Source of the DNA: Acidimicrobiia bacterium
GTDB lineage: Bacteria > Actinomycetota > Acidimicrobiia > Spongiisociales > SHLN01
Assembly (NCBI GenBank): GCA_030623545.1
Contig: JAUXLW010000035.1
Span: 1 to 9,696 of the forward strand
Direction: 5' to 3'
DNA length: 9,696 nucleotides
Every line of letters starts with the position of its first letter. Position 1 is the stretch's first letter. Under the pieces are notes generated by a model, which saw only the letters and a list, made by a program, of their open reading frames with translations, was not told the origin of the DNA and searched no databases. This document shows, in pieces, positions 1-7,548 of this stretch. Position numbers and translations under genes: made by a program.

Positions 1-717
1 GAATGGGTCAAGAAAACCGGTTATCCGGTCCCAGCGATAATCGGCAGCCATTGCCAGCAACAGCGCCGCCATCCCTCCTCCGGCCGCGCTGACTGCGACA
101 AACCGGAACGGTGCCTCAGACGCCACCAACACAGCCAATGCGCCGAAACCCACGATGATGGTGGTGCCAAGGTCGGGCTGGGCGATTATCAGTCCACCCA
201 TGAGTCCGAGACTGGCCGCCACCGGCCAGAAGAAGTGAGCAAAATCGGTGAGCAGATCGCGCTTGCGGGCCATGACCATGGACAGAAACACCACAACCGC
301 GAACTTGGCGAACTCGGATGGCTGAACCGTCAAGGGCCCGACCTGGAGCCAGGAGCGACTTCCTCCGCGGACTACTCCAAAAAACAGAACGGCCACAAGG
401 GAGAGAGCCGAGATCCCCAGAATCGGAGTGGCCGCTCTGCGGTACAAGTCGTAAGGGACTCGCGAGGTGACGGCCAGCGCCGCAGAGCCGGCCACAACCC
501 ATAGAAACTGTCGGCGGAAGTAGTAAAGCGAGTCGTCGAACTCGGCAAGAGCAGGCACCGAAGACGCGGAGAGAATCGCTCCCAGACCAACAATGATGAG
601 GGCAACCATCGGCAGCACGAGAAGAGTCACGATTCGGCGACTGACGACCTCTTCGTGGGCCCGGCGCCTCGCCCCTTGCCTGGCTCCAACTATCGACGTC
701 ACCCGGCTAGCCACCAT
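1..717 (-). CDS. ftsW: FtsW, septal peptidoglycan glycosyltransferase (SEDS family), 3' end cut by window
   Basis: Partial gene: 239 codons are visible and the reading frame is still open at position 1. FtsW is the SEDS-family membrane polymerase that makes septal glycan strands from lipid II, working with FtsI. About seven hydrophobic segments can be seen, at roughly residues 29-50, 71-85, 97-115, 135-149, 163-181, 185-200 and 205-223. Family signatures are GGSRSWLQVGPLTVQPSEFAK (residues 118-138; W123, Q132, P133, E135) and QPDLGTT (180-186), and the visible part ends in RITGFLDPF, the usual FtsW/RodA stretch. RodA is the main alternative, but the position after murD in a dcw cluster favours FtsW. 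The ATG at 717 lies inside the murD 3' end (11-bp overlap). GGAGG at 721-725 is only 3 nt from this ATG but 6 nt from the in-frame GTG at 714, so either start is possible. The basic N-terminal tail (residues 1-28, rich in Arg) is cytoplasmic. Confidence 0.95.
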   Translation of the reverse strand, partial: MVASRVTSIVGARQGARRRAHEEVVSRRIVTLLVLPMVALIIVGLGAILSASSVPALAEFDDSLYYFRRQFLWVVAGSAALAVTSRVPYDLYRRAATPILGISALSLVAVLFFGVVRGGSRSWLQVGPLTVQPSEFAKFAVVVFLSMVMARKRDLLTDFAHFFWPVAASLGLMGGLIIAQPDLGTTIIVGFGALAVLVASEAPFRFVAVSAAGGGMAALLLAMAADYRWDRITGFLDPF

Positions 718-1996
718 CCACCTCCGGGGCCGGAAACTTGGCTGCAACTGCAGCCTCAAACGCATCGCCACGGGCCATATACGAGGCGAACATGTCAAAA
801 CTGGCGCAGCCGGGAGCCAGCAGAACTGTGTCTCCCTCCTTGGCAAGCTCGGAGGCCAGCTCGACCGCCTCCCCCAGATCGGAGGCCATCACGGTGTTCG
901 ACCCCGAGAGCTCGGCTGCTGCCTCCCCGATTGCCACAATGCCCCGCAAGTTGGCGGCCGAAAGCATCGGAGTCAGATCGAGGCCCTTATTGCGGCCACC
1001 GGCTATCAACACCACTGACGGGTATGCCTGGATGGACGCCAGCGCAGCGTGCGGGTTGGTGGCTTTCGAGTCGTTGACCCACGCCACTCCGTCCCAGGTC
1101 CCGACCAGAGTCCGACGGTGGGGCCCGGGGCTGAAGCCCATCACTGTTCTCTCTACCGCATCGAGGGAGACGTCCAGTAACCCCGCCGCCACGCCGGCGG
1201 CAGCCAGATCGACCAGGTAGGCCGGATCCGAAATCGACCCCAGCGCGATTTCACCCGCCGGGAGGACCAGCCGATCGCCGATGGGCCCTCCACCGCCCTC
1301 CGGTACCCGATGACCCGAAACCGGGACCAACCGGGACCTGGCGACGGCAACCCGGGAACTGGCCTCGGCATCATCGATGTCATAAACCAGCGCATCTTCT
1401 GCGTTCTGGTTTTGGAAAATCTTGGCCTTAGCAGCGGCGTATGGCTCGAAGCCTCCGTGCCAATCGAGATGATCGGGAGCAATGTTGAGCAAAACAGCTA
1501 CCCGGGGATGGAAACGTTTGATGAAACGCAATTGAAAACTCGACACCTCAACGACCACGACATCCCACGGCTCAACCACAACCGAACTGAGCGCAGTGCC
1601 GATGTTCCCGGCAGCAACCGCCTTGCGTCCATCGGCTTGCAGCATATCGGTGATAAGCCCGGTGACGGTCGATTTGCCATTGGTGCCGGTGACCGCCACC
1701 AGGGTGCTGTCGAGCACAGATGCAGCCAACTCCACTTCGGATATCACCGGGAATCCGGCTGCAAGGGCATCGCGCACCTCGAGCGAGTGCTCAGGCACTC
1801 CCGGACTTACGACCACCCGGTCGACCCGGTCGAGCAGGTCGGCCGACCATTCACCGGCGGCAGTTGGGTAAGCGACGGCCAGGTCTCCGATCGCAGCCGG
1901 GTCGCGGTCATAGATGGTGACGTCATCACCCAGCGAGCTAGCCAAAGCTGCCGCGGCCCGGCCGCTCACCCCGGCCCCGACGACCAGAGTCTTCAC
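707..1996 (-). CDS. murD: MurD, UDP-N-acetylmuramoyl-L-alanine:D-glutamate ligase
   Basis: Cytoplasmic ATP-dependent ligase that adds D-glutamate to UDP-MurNAc-L-Ala, the second amino-acid step of peptidoglycan precursor synthesis. The protein has 429 residues, normal or slightly short for MurD. The N-terminal UDP-binding Rossmann domain begins VVGAGVSGRAAA (5-16). The central ATPase domain has the P-loop GTNGKST (104-110), NIGT (131-134), EVSSFQL (150-156) and NIAPDHLDWHGG (171-182). The C-terminal domain has PHRR (292-295), NDSKATNPHAA (308-318), IAGGRNKG (331-338) and LLAPGCASFDMF (392-403). The HNxxN motif of many Mur ligases is not recognisable around 256-270, where DPAYLVDLAAAG stands instead. 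The start is GTG, overlapping the mraY stop by 4 bp (GTGA), with a strong Shine-Dalgarno 6 nt upstream. The 3' end contains the ftsW start. Confidence 0.97.
   Translation of the reverse strand: MKTLVVGAGVSGRAAAALASSLGDDVTIYDRDPAAIGDLAVAYPTAAGEWSADLLDRVDRVVVSPGVPEHSLEVRDALAAGFPVISEVELAASVLDSTLVAVTGTNGKSTVTGLITDMLQADGRKAVAAGNIGTALSSVVVEPWDVVVVEVSSFQLRFIKRFHPRVAVLLNIAPDHLDWHGGFEPYAAAKAKIFQNQNAEDALVYDIDDAEASSRVAVARSRLVPVSGHRVPEGGGGPIGDRLVLPAGEIALGSISDPAYLVDLAAAGVAAGLLDVSLDAVERTVMGFSPGPHRRTLVGTWDGVAWVNDSKATNPHAALASIQAYPSVVLIAGGRNKGLDLTPMLSAANLRGIVAIGEAAAELSGSNTVMASDLGEAVELASELAKEGDTVLLAPGCASFDMFASYMARGDAFEAAVAAKFPAPEVDGG
721..725 (-). promoter_or_regulatory. Ribosome-binding site of ftsW (start ambiguous)
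   Basis: A full GGAGG lies 3 nt before the ATG at 717 and 6 nt before the in-frame GTG at 714. The spacing favours GTG, the codon favours ATG. The choice changes the protein by one residue only. Confidence 0.6.
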
Positions 1997-3045
1997 GACA
2001 AGCCCCCTTCCATCGAGATGAAGTCTCCATAGAAGATTCCGAGGCCGAGGGCAACACAGATTCCCGCGATGATCCAGAAGCGCACGATGACCGTCGTCTC
2101 CGGCCAGCCTCGCAGCTCAAAGTGATGGTGGAAAGGAGCCATCCGGAAGACTCGCTTTCCGAACATCCGAAACGACGCCACCTGGATGATCACCGACATC
2201 GTCTCCAGCAGATACAGCCCGCCCAGCACCGCCAGGAGGAGATGAGTGTTCGTGAGGAGGGCGAGAGCTGCCATCGCCCCGCCGAGGGCCTGGGAACCGA
2301 CGTCTCCCATGAAGAGCTCGGCAGGAGCCGCGTTGTACCACAGGAACGCCATGGCAGACCCCAGGAGGGCGGCAGCGAAAATCCCCAGGTCGAGCGCACC
2401 GTCGACGGCGTATACCGACGGATTGCGGAACTGCCAGAAACCAATGATCACGTAGGCGCCGAACACCAGCGCCCCCGAACCGGCGGCGAGGCCATCGAGC
2501 CCGTCTGTGAGGTTCACGGCGTTGGCGGTCGCCGTCAGCAGCAAGAGGACCCACAGCACATAAATCCAGTTCAAATCGAGACCCAATTCCCTGGTAAAGG
2601 AGATCTCCGTCGACACACCGGCAGCAACCGCCCCCCACGCAAAGAGACCTGCCACCAGCAGCTGGCCGCCGAGCTTCCAGCGTTTGCTCAATCCGAGGTT
2701 CTGTTCTCTCGCGTATTTTTGATAGTCGTCGATGAAGCCGATGACACCCATGCCAACAAATGCGCCGACAGCCAGGAGCCCCTCGAAACTGAACGGCCGC
2801 AGGTCGAATCCGAAACCATCATCCGGTGACCAGAACCGTAAATGGGCCAGGGCGTAGCCGACCACGGCTGCGATGATCAGCACCGAGCCGCCCATCGTTG
2901 GGGTACCCCGCTTGTGGGAATGCTCGGCGACGTCATCCTGGATGAACTGCCCAACGTCGCGCTCGCGTAGAAACTTGATGGCCCACGGCATAGTCACGAA
3001 GGCGAGACCGAAGCTAAAGACGACGGCAACAAGGAGCCCGATCAC
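1993..3045 (-). CDS. mraY: MraY, phospho-N-acetylmuramoyl-pentapeptide transferase
   Basis: Integral membrane enzyme that transfers phospho-MurNAc-pentapeptide from UDP to undecaprenyl phosphate, giving lipid I; this is the first membrane step of the pathway. The length of 350 residues is typical. Visible signatures are KRGTPTMGG (45-53), the acidic pair FIDDY (104-108; D106, D107), NAVNLTDGLDGLA (175-187), the catalytic-region aspartate in FMGDVGS (245-251; D248) and the triple histidine APFHHHFE (303-310; H306-H308). About ten hydrophobic segments alternate with these loops. The GTG start overlaps the murF stop as GTGA and has AGGAG 8 nt upstream, so both coupling and independent initiation are possible. 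WecA-type transferases are excluded by the HHH motif and the context. Confidence 0.97.
   Translation of the reverse strand: MIGLLVAVVFSFGLAFVTMPWAIKFLRERDVGQFIQDDVAEHSHKRGTPTMGGSVLIIAAVVGYALAHLRFWSPDDGFGFDLRPFSFEGLLAVGAFVGMGVIGFIDDYQKYAREQNLGLSKRWKLGGQLLVAGLFAWGAVAAGVSTEISFTRELGLDLNWIYVLWVLLLLTATANAVNLTDGLDGLAAGSGALVFGAYVIIGFWQFRNPSVYAVDGALDLGIFAAALLGSAMAFLWYNAAPAELFMGDVGSQALGGAMAALALLTNTHLLLAVLGGLYLLETMSVIIQVASFRMFGKRVFRMAPFHHHFELRGWPETTVIVRFWIIAGICVALGLGIFYGDFISMEGGLS
2003..2010 (-). promoter_or_regulatory. Ribosome-binding site of murD
   Basis: GAAGGGGG on the minus strand lies 6 nt before the GTG at 1996, inside the mraY 3' end. It supports the GTG start and the GTGA overlap. Confidence 0.65.
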
Positions 3046-4352
3046 TGTGCCAGCTCCTGCGCGAGGCCCTCGAGGCCAACCGCCCGCGATGCCTTGACCA
3101 GGACAACATCTCCGTCGCGAACCACGCCCTCGATGGCATCTTTGGCCTCGGCGGGCGTTGCGACAGGCTCGGCGATCTTGCCGGCCCCGGCCGCCAGGCC
3201 CGGATCCTCACCAACAACAACCAGAACCTCAAAGCCGAGTTCCTTAGCCAACGAGCCCATCGCAACGTGAGCTTCGGGAGCAGCCGGACCTAGCTCGGCC
3301 ATCAAGCCGAGAATCGCCAGGTGCCGGCCCGGCATGGCTGCCACAGTTCGCAAAGCGGCCTCCATGGAGTCGGGATTGGCGTTATAGGCATCGTTGACCA
3401 CTGTGAAACGGCCAGGGTGGACCTCCATTCGCCACAGCGAAGGTCCCGCCAGTGCCAGACCGGCGGCAACATCGGGCAAAGCCCGGCCCAGAATCAACGC
3501 CGCGGCCGCGGCCGCGGCCGCGTTGCTCGCCTGATGGGCCCCGGCCAGTTGTAACCCCACCCGGGCGTGCTCGCCCTGTGACCTCAACGTAAAACTTGGC
3601 CTCCCGATCTCGTCAAGCTCGAGCGCACCAATCTCGACATCGGCTCCTCGACCACCGAATGTCACCACCTCGATCCCACCCTGAAAGGCCCAGTCGATCA
3701 GCTGCTCTTGTCCAGCCGGTAGCACTGCCACCCCGCCATCCAGGCCCTCGACCAGGTCCCACTTGGCCTGACGCACATTGTCCACGTCTCCCAGGGTGGC
3801 AATGTGGCTGAGGCCGATACCGGTGATCACCGCCACATCGGGCTCGATAATCGGAATCAGGTTGCGAATGTGACCGATGCCGCGGCTTCCGACTTCGAGG
3901 ACGAGCACCTCCGTGTCGTCTGGAGCCATGAGCACCGTGAGCGGCACACCGACTTCGTTATTGAACGACCTGGGGGATGCCCAGGTACCAACCCCCAGGG
4001 CTGAAGCCAGCAAGTCTTTCGTGGAGGTCTTTCCGGTGCTGCCTGTGATTGCAACCGACTGGGCGTTCAGCTCCCGGCGCCGCCGGGCACCGAGGGCGCC
4101 GAGGGCCTGCAGCGTGTCGGTGGCCTCCACCCGTGGTTCGAGCCGAGACCCCACTTCGACAAGAATCGCCGCAGCGCCGTCGTCGAGGGCTTGGTTTGCG
4201 AAGTCATGCCCGTCAAAGAATTCGCCCCGCAAAGCAACGAACAGCGAGGCCGGCGGCACGTGACGCGAGTCGGTGGTGACGGCGGTGATTGTTGCCTGCC
4301 CGAATGCAGTTCCCCTGACCGTGGCGGCGACATCGTCGAGCGACCATTTCAC
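3042..4352 (-). CDS. murF: MurF, UDP-MurNAc-tripeptide:D-Ala-D-Ala ligase
   Basis: Cytoplasmic ATP-dependent ligase that adds D-alanyl-D-alanine to UDP-MurNAc-tripeptide and completes the pentapeptide. The length of 436 residues is normal. The N-terminal substrate domain contains TTDSRHVPPASLFVALRG (26-43). The central domain has the P-loop GSTGKTS (104-110), SFNNEVGVPLT (129-139), EVGSRGIGHI (153-162) and GLSHI (180-184). The C-terminal domain has RMEVHPGRFTVVNDAYNANP (308-327), GLMAELG (349-355) and VKASRAVGLE (419-428). The helix after HQASN (273-277) is a run of eight alanines encoded by a GCGGCC microsatellite. The GTG start overlaps the murE stop by 4 bp (GTGA). No good Shine-Dalgarno sits at the usual distance (GAGG is 13 nt away), so translation is probably coupled to murE. 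The 3' end overlaps the mraY start in the same way. Confidence 0.97.
   Translation of the reverse strand: MKWSLDDVAATVRGTAFGQATITAVTTDSRHVPPASLFVALRGEFFDGHDFANQALDDGAAAILVEVGSRLEPRVEATDTLQALGALGARRRRELNAQSVAITGSTGKTSTKDLLASALGVGTWASPRSFNNEVGVPLTVLMAPDDTEVLVLEVGSRGIGHIRNLIPIIEPDVAVITGIGLSHIATLGDVDNVRQAKWDLVEGLDGGVAVLPAGQEQLIDWAFQGGIEVVTFGGRGADVEIGALELDEIGRPSFTLRSQGEHARVGLQLAGAHQASNAAAAAAAALILGRALPDVAAGLALAGPSLWRMEVHPGRFTVVNDAYNANPDSMEAALRTVAAMPGRHLAILGLMAELGPAAPEAHVAMGSLAKELGFEVLVVVGEDPGLAAGAGKIAEPVATPAEAKDAIEGVVRDGDVVLVKASRAVGLEGLAQELAQ
3054..3058 (-). promoter_or_regulatory. Ribosome-binding site of mraY
   Basis: AGGAG on the minus strand lies 8 nt before the GTG at 3045. It sits inside the murF 3' end and supports the GTG start, and thus the 4-bp overlap. 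Confidence 0.7.
3501..3522. repeat. GCGGCC hexanucleotide tandem repeat inside murF
   Basis: CGCGGC is repeated three and two-thirds times, creating three overlapping GCGGCCGC palindromes. It encodes much of the alanine run at MurF residues 278-285. Because the unit is 6 bp, gain or loss of a unit would keep the frame and change the run by two residues. Confidence 0.85.
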
Positions 4353-5782
4353 GAGCCGATCACCGCCTCTCTGGCTACGACCCGGTCGTCGAAGGGAATC
4401 ACTCGTCCGCCGATCTCTTGTCCCGGCTCATGGCCTTTTCCGAGTATCAGGACCACGTCTCCCACCTCGGCGGTCGATATGGCCATCTCGATTGCCGTCC
4501 GGCGGTTTGGCTCCAGCACTAACTCGGCGGCTTCTCCGGCACCCGCGGACACCTGAGCCACGATCTCGGCCGGGTCCTCGGTGCGGGGGTTGTCGGACGT
4601 AATGAAGGCAACATCAGCCTGTGAGGCGGCTTCGCCCATGGCGGGTCGCTTGGCCTGGTCGCGGTCTCCCCCCGCCCCGACGACCACCAGGATTCGGCCG
4701 GCAACCAGCGGCCTGACCGTGCTCAAGACTTCATTGATCCCATCAGGGGTGTGGGCGTAGTCGACCAGAATCCGGAACTCCTGCCCGGCGTCTATCACCT
4801 CCATGCGGCCGGGGATCGGCTCCATGCTCGTGAGCCCGGTCCCAATCGCTTCGAGGGAGAGACCAAGCGCCCGGGCACAGCCGGCTGCCACCAAAGCATT
4901 GGATACGTTGAAAGATCCACCGATCGGAAGTTCGACGGGTACGGCGCCCTCCGGGGTAACAAGGTCGAACCGCGACATTTCAAGCCCGTCGACGACGCTC
5001 TCGGCGCGAATGATCCCCTGGCTGCCGGTCGTGATGACATCCCGGTCGGTGAGCTCGAGCAGCCTGCGGCCCCAGACGTCATCCACACATATCACCGCCG
5101 AACCGGCCCCATCGGTGAAGAGCCGGGCCTTGGCCGCAAAGTACTCCTCCATGTCGCCGTGGAAGTCAAGGTGGTCCTGCGAGAGGTTGGTGAAGGCCAC
5201 GACGCGGAATTCCGTCGCATCCATTCGCCCGAGCACGAGGGCGTGGGACGACACCTCAACGGCTGCCACCTGGACCTTCTTGGCAACCATCCTGGTGAGC
5301 AGGCGCTGGAAGTCCGTCGCCTCAGGAGAGGTGCGCTCGATGTCCACGCGGTCATCACCAATCCGTGCCCCGACCGTCCCGACGACGCCCGGCAGGCGCC
5401 CAGAGGCTGCCACGACGGAAGCCAACATGTGAGTCACGGTCGTCTTGCCATTGGTTCCGGTGACACCGACTACATCCAGGCGCCGGGAGGGGTGACCATG
5501 CACCTCGGCAGCCAGTAGCGGAAGAGCCCGCCTGGTGTCGGCCACCACGATTTGCGGCACCGCGACGTCCGCCAGGTCCTCGACGCACGCCGCAGAAGCG
5601 TTGGCGCCGGCGATGAAGTCATGGCCATCGCGATTCGAGCCCCGAATAGCAACAAAAAGGTCACCGGGCCCGGCCGACCGACTGTCGTGTGTGACGTCAT
5701 TGATCTCAACATCGGCCGGCCCGACCAACTGGCCTGCGGTCACAGTTGCGAGACGCCCAAGAGTCACCGGCTTAGCCCCCAT
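4349..5782 (-). CDS. murE: MurE, UDP-MurNAc-L-Ala-D-Glu:meso-diaminopimelate ligase
   Basis: Cytoplasmic ATP-dependent ligase that adds the third amino acid of the stem peptide. The protein has 477 residues. The N-terminal domain has THDSRSAGPGDLFVAIRG (31-48). The ATPase domain has the P-loop GTNGKTT (109-115), VEVSSHAL (175-182) and TNLSQDHLDFHGDMEEYF (198-215). The C-terminal domain has PGRME (324-328), DYAHTPDG (341-348), GAGGDRDQAKRPAMG (369-383), the substrate-specificity motif DNPRTED (397-403), and GKGHE (448-452). DNPR is known to mark meso-diaminopimelate enzymes, as opposed to lysine-adding ones, so an mDAP-type wall is predicted. The frame stays open 39 codons upstream, to 5899, but that extension lies inside ftsI and is not MurE-like; the ATG at 5782 gives the normal N-terminus. 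The start overlaps the ftsI stop by 11 bp. Only a weak GGGG lies upstream, so coupling to ftsI is likely. Confidence 0.96.
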   Translation of the reverse strand: MGAKPVTLGRLATVTAGQLVGPADVEINDVTHDSRSAGPGDLFVAIRGSNRDGHDFIAGANASAACVEDLADVAVPQIVVADTRRALPLLAAEVHGHPSRRLDVVGVTGTNGKTTVTHMLASVVAASGRLPGVVGTVGARIGDDRVDIERTSPEATDFQRLLTRMVAKKVQVAAVEVSSHALVLGRMDATEFRVVAFTNLSQDHLDFHGDMEEYFAAKARLFTDGAGSAVICVDDVWGRRLLELTDRDVITTGSQGIIRAESVVDGLEMSRFDLVTPEGAVPVELPIGGSFNVSNALVAAGCARALGLSLEAIGTGLTSMEPIPGRMEVIDAGQEFRILVDYAHTPDGINEVLSTVRPLVAGRILVVVGAGGDRDQAKRPAMGEAASQADVAFITSDNPRTEDPAEIVAQVSAGAGEAAELVLEPNRRTAIEMAISTAEVGDVVLILGKGHEPGQEIGGRVIPFDDRVVAREAVIGS

Positions 5783-7490
5783 CCTGCGGTACCCCGAGCT
5801 GGTGGAGTGCGAACTGCATGATTCGTGCGAAAGCCGGAGCGGCCGCCGAACCGCCGGTGCGCTGGCGACTAACAGTCGGCGAGTCAATGAACACCCCAAT
5901 GGCCAACCGGGGCCGGGCTGTGGGGCCGATGCCGATGAAACTGGCGATCACGTCGTCGCCGTAGCAGCCGATAACCTCCGTCCCCGGGCAGGCCAGGTCA
6001 GGCTCGAACTTCACAGTCGTCCCCGTCTTGCCGGCAACCGAGTAACCCTCGACCCTGGCCCTGGTGCCGGTGCCAACCTCGACCACACCAGCCAGCATCC
6101 GGCGCATGACCTGCGCCGTCTTCACCGAAAGGACCCTCTGGCGTTGCTGGGGATCGACGATGCTGCCCCCGTCGGCATCGATCACTTCTTTCACAAGTCT
6201 CGGCTGGATCCACACGCCGTCGTTTCCTACCGTGGCAAACACAGCCGTCATCTGGAGGCGGGTTACGTCGACGAAATAGCCGATTGCGGTCGACGCCCCA
6301 CACGAGTCGCACCACTGCTGCGCCTCGCGCAGCAGGCCGGGGGCCTCGCCGGGAAAATCGATGCCGGTGGGAGCCCCGAGCCCGAAACCCTGCAGATATC
6401 GATAGAGGAGCGGGTCGCCCAGCTCCTGCTGCACCAGAATCGTCCCTACGTTGGAAGACTTGGCAACGATGTCCGAAACAGTCCATTCCTGCGTCTCGTG
6501 CTCACTGAAGTCGAAGTACTCGCGGTCGAACACCTCAATGGAGTCCGGGACCTCAAACACTCGATCAGGTGTAACAACCCCCTCCTCGATGGCAGCTGCA
6601 ATGGTGATCAGCTTTTGGGTTGAGCCCGGCTCATAGACGTCGGTAACAATTCGATTGCGGAACACCTCGGGGTCATCTCCGATGTCATTGGGATCAAAAG
6701 TTGGATAACTCGCCATGGAAAGCACATCGCCGTTGGTCACGTCTAGGACGACAATGTGGACACCTTTGGCTCCCGTCTTCTCCGCGGTTTCAGCCGCCAC
6801 CAGTTCGGCCATGAACTGCAGCTCTCCGTCGATCGTGAGAACCACGTCCCGCCCCGGCTTCGACTGCTTTACCTCATACTGGCCTTGCGGTATCACCCGG
6901 CCCCGGCCCGACCGCTCAAAGAGCAACTCGCCCGGTTCCCCCGTCAGAACATCGTCATATGAGGCCTCAATGCCCTCCAGGCCCTGGTTATCGAGGCCGA
7001 CGAACCCCAGGACCTGGGCTGCCAGGGTATCCGAGGGGTAGACGCGCTTGGGCTCGGGAATCAGGTGGATCCCGTCGAGGTCCAGGTCCACCACGGCCTG
7101 GGCGGTTTCCCGCCGCAGCTTGCGGGCAATGTATGAGAAGCTGCCATCTTTCTCGAGAACGGCCAGGAGGTCGACAATCGGTCGACCAACCACCGGCGAC
7201 AAGGCGGTAGCGGTCGCCAGTGGATCGGTGACCTCCTGCGGATTGGCGTAGACCGTGGTGGCTTCAATAGTGAGTGCGAGCTCTCGGCCATCGCGGTCGT
7301 AGATCGTGCCCCGATCGGCGTCGAGGGTGATCCGTCGTAAGCGCTGGTCGAGTGCCTGATCCTCGAGCTCGGCCGCCTGAACTCCTTGCACCAGTATCAA
7401 TCTGGCCCCCAGCAGAAGCCAAGCACCTAGGAACAGGCCACCGACAAGGAAGAGTCGGACGTGCTGGGGGCGCCACCTGTTGCGCCCCAC
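5772..7490 (-). CDS. ftsI: FtsI-type class B penicillin-binding protein (septal D,D-transpeptidase)
   Basis: Bitopic membrane protein that cross-links septal peptidoglycan outside the membrane and pairs with FtsW. The protein has 572 residues. A short basic cytoplasmic tail (1-12) is followed by one membrane segment at about 13-35. The dimerisation (pedestal) domain contains DADRGTIYDRDGRELALT (57-74). The transpeptidase domain carries the three active-site motifs: STQK (S290 nucleophile, K293) within EPGSTQK, SSN (345-347) and KTGT (488-491). LGAPTGIDFPGEAPG (371-385) is a typical PBP loop. No PASTA domain follows; the protein ends soon after the catalytic domain. Four cysteines (C393, C396, C501, C509) lie in the extracytoplasmic domain. 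The GTG start has GGGGA 6 nt upstream and lies 58 bp after the ftsL-like gene. Other class B PBPs are possible in principle, but location between ftsL and murE supports FtsI. Confidence 0.95.
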   Translation of the reverse strand: MGRNRWRPQHVRLFLVGGLFLGAWLLLGARLILVQGVQAAELEDQALDQRLRRITLDADRGTIYDRDGRELALTIEATTVYANPQEVTDPLATATALSPVVGRPIVDLLAVLEKDGSFSYIARKLRRETAQAVVDLDLDGIHLIPEPKRVYPSDTLAAQVLGFVGLDNQGLEGIEASYDDVLTGEPGELLFERSGRGRVIPQGQYEVKQSKPGRDVVLTIDGELQFMAELVAAETAEKTGAKGVHIVVLDVTNGDVLSMASYPTFDPNDIGDDPEVFRNRIVTDVYEPGSTQKLITIAAAIEEGVVTPDRVFEVPDSIEVFDREYFDFSEHETQEWTVSDIVAKSSNVGTILVQQELGDPLLYRYLQGFGLGAPTGIDFPGEAPGLLREAQQWCDSCGASTAIGYFVDVTRLQMTAVFATVGNDGVWIQPRLVKEVIDADGGSIVDPQQRQRVLSVKTAQVMRRMLAGVVEVGTGTRARVEGYSVAGKTGTTVKFEPDLACPGTEVIGCYGDDVIASFIGIGPTARPRLAIGVFIDSPTVSRQRTGGSAAAPAFARIMQFALHQLGVPQDGG

Positions 7491-7500
7491 GTCTAGTCCC

Positions 7501-7512
7501 CGGGCCGGCCCG
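7501..7512. repeat. 12-bp perfect palindrome in the ftsL-ftsI gap
   Basis: CGGGCCGGCCCG is a perfect palindrome in the 58-bp gap before ftsI. It overlaps the start of the GGGGA that precedes the ftsI GTG. In such GC-rich DNA it may be chance; no other signal was seen in this gap. Confidence 0.4.
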
Positions 7513-7548
7513 AGTCGCCGCTAAGGACTGCAGCGCTCAGCCCGGCCG

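Noticed and set aside
1310..2032. Plus-strand open frame of 240 codons opposite murD
   Set aside because: Antisense shadow of murD, with low-complexity composition and no family signature.
5783..5899. 39-codon upstream extension of murE
   Set aside because: It lies fully within ftsI, does not resemble MurE, and the ATG at 5782 gives the normal N-terminus.
5535..6623. Plus-strand open frame of 362 codons opposite ftsI and murE
   Set aside because: It lies antisense to two genes with clear catalytic motifs, and its translation shows no recognisable domain. Long antisense frames are expected in high-GC DNA.
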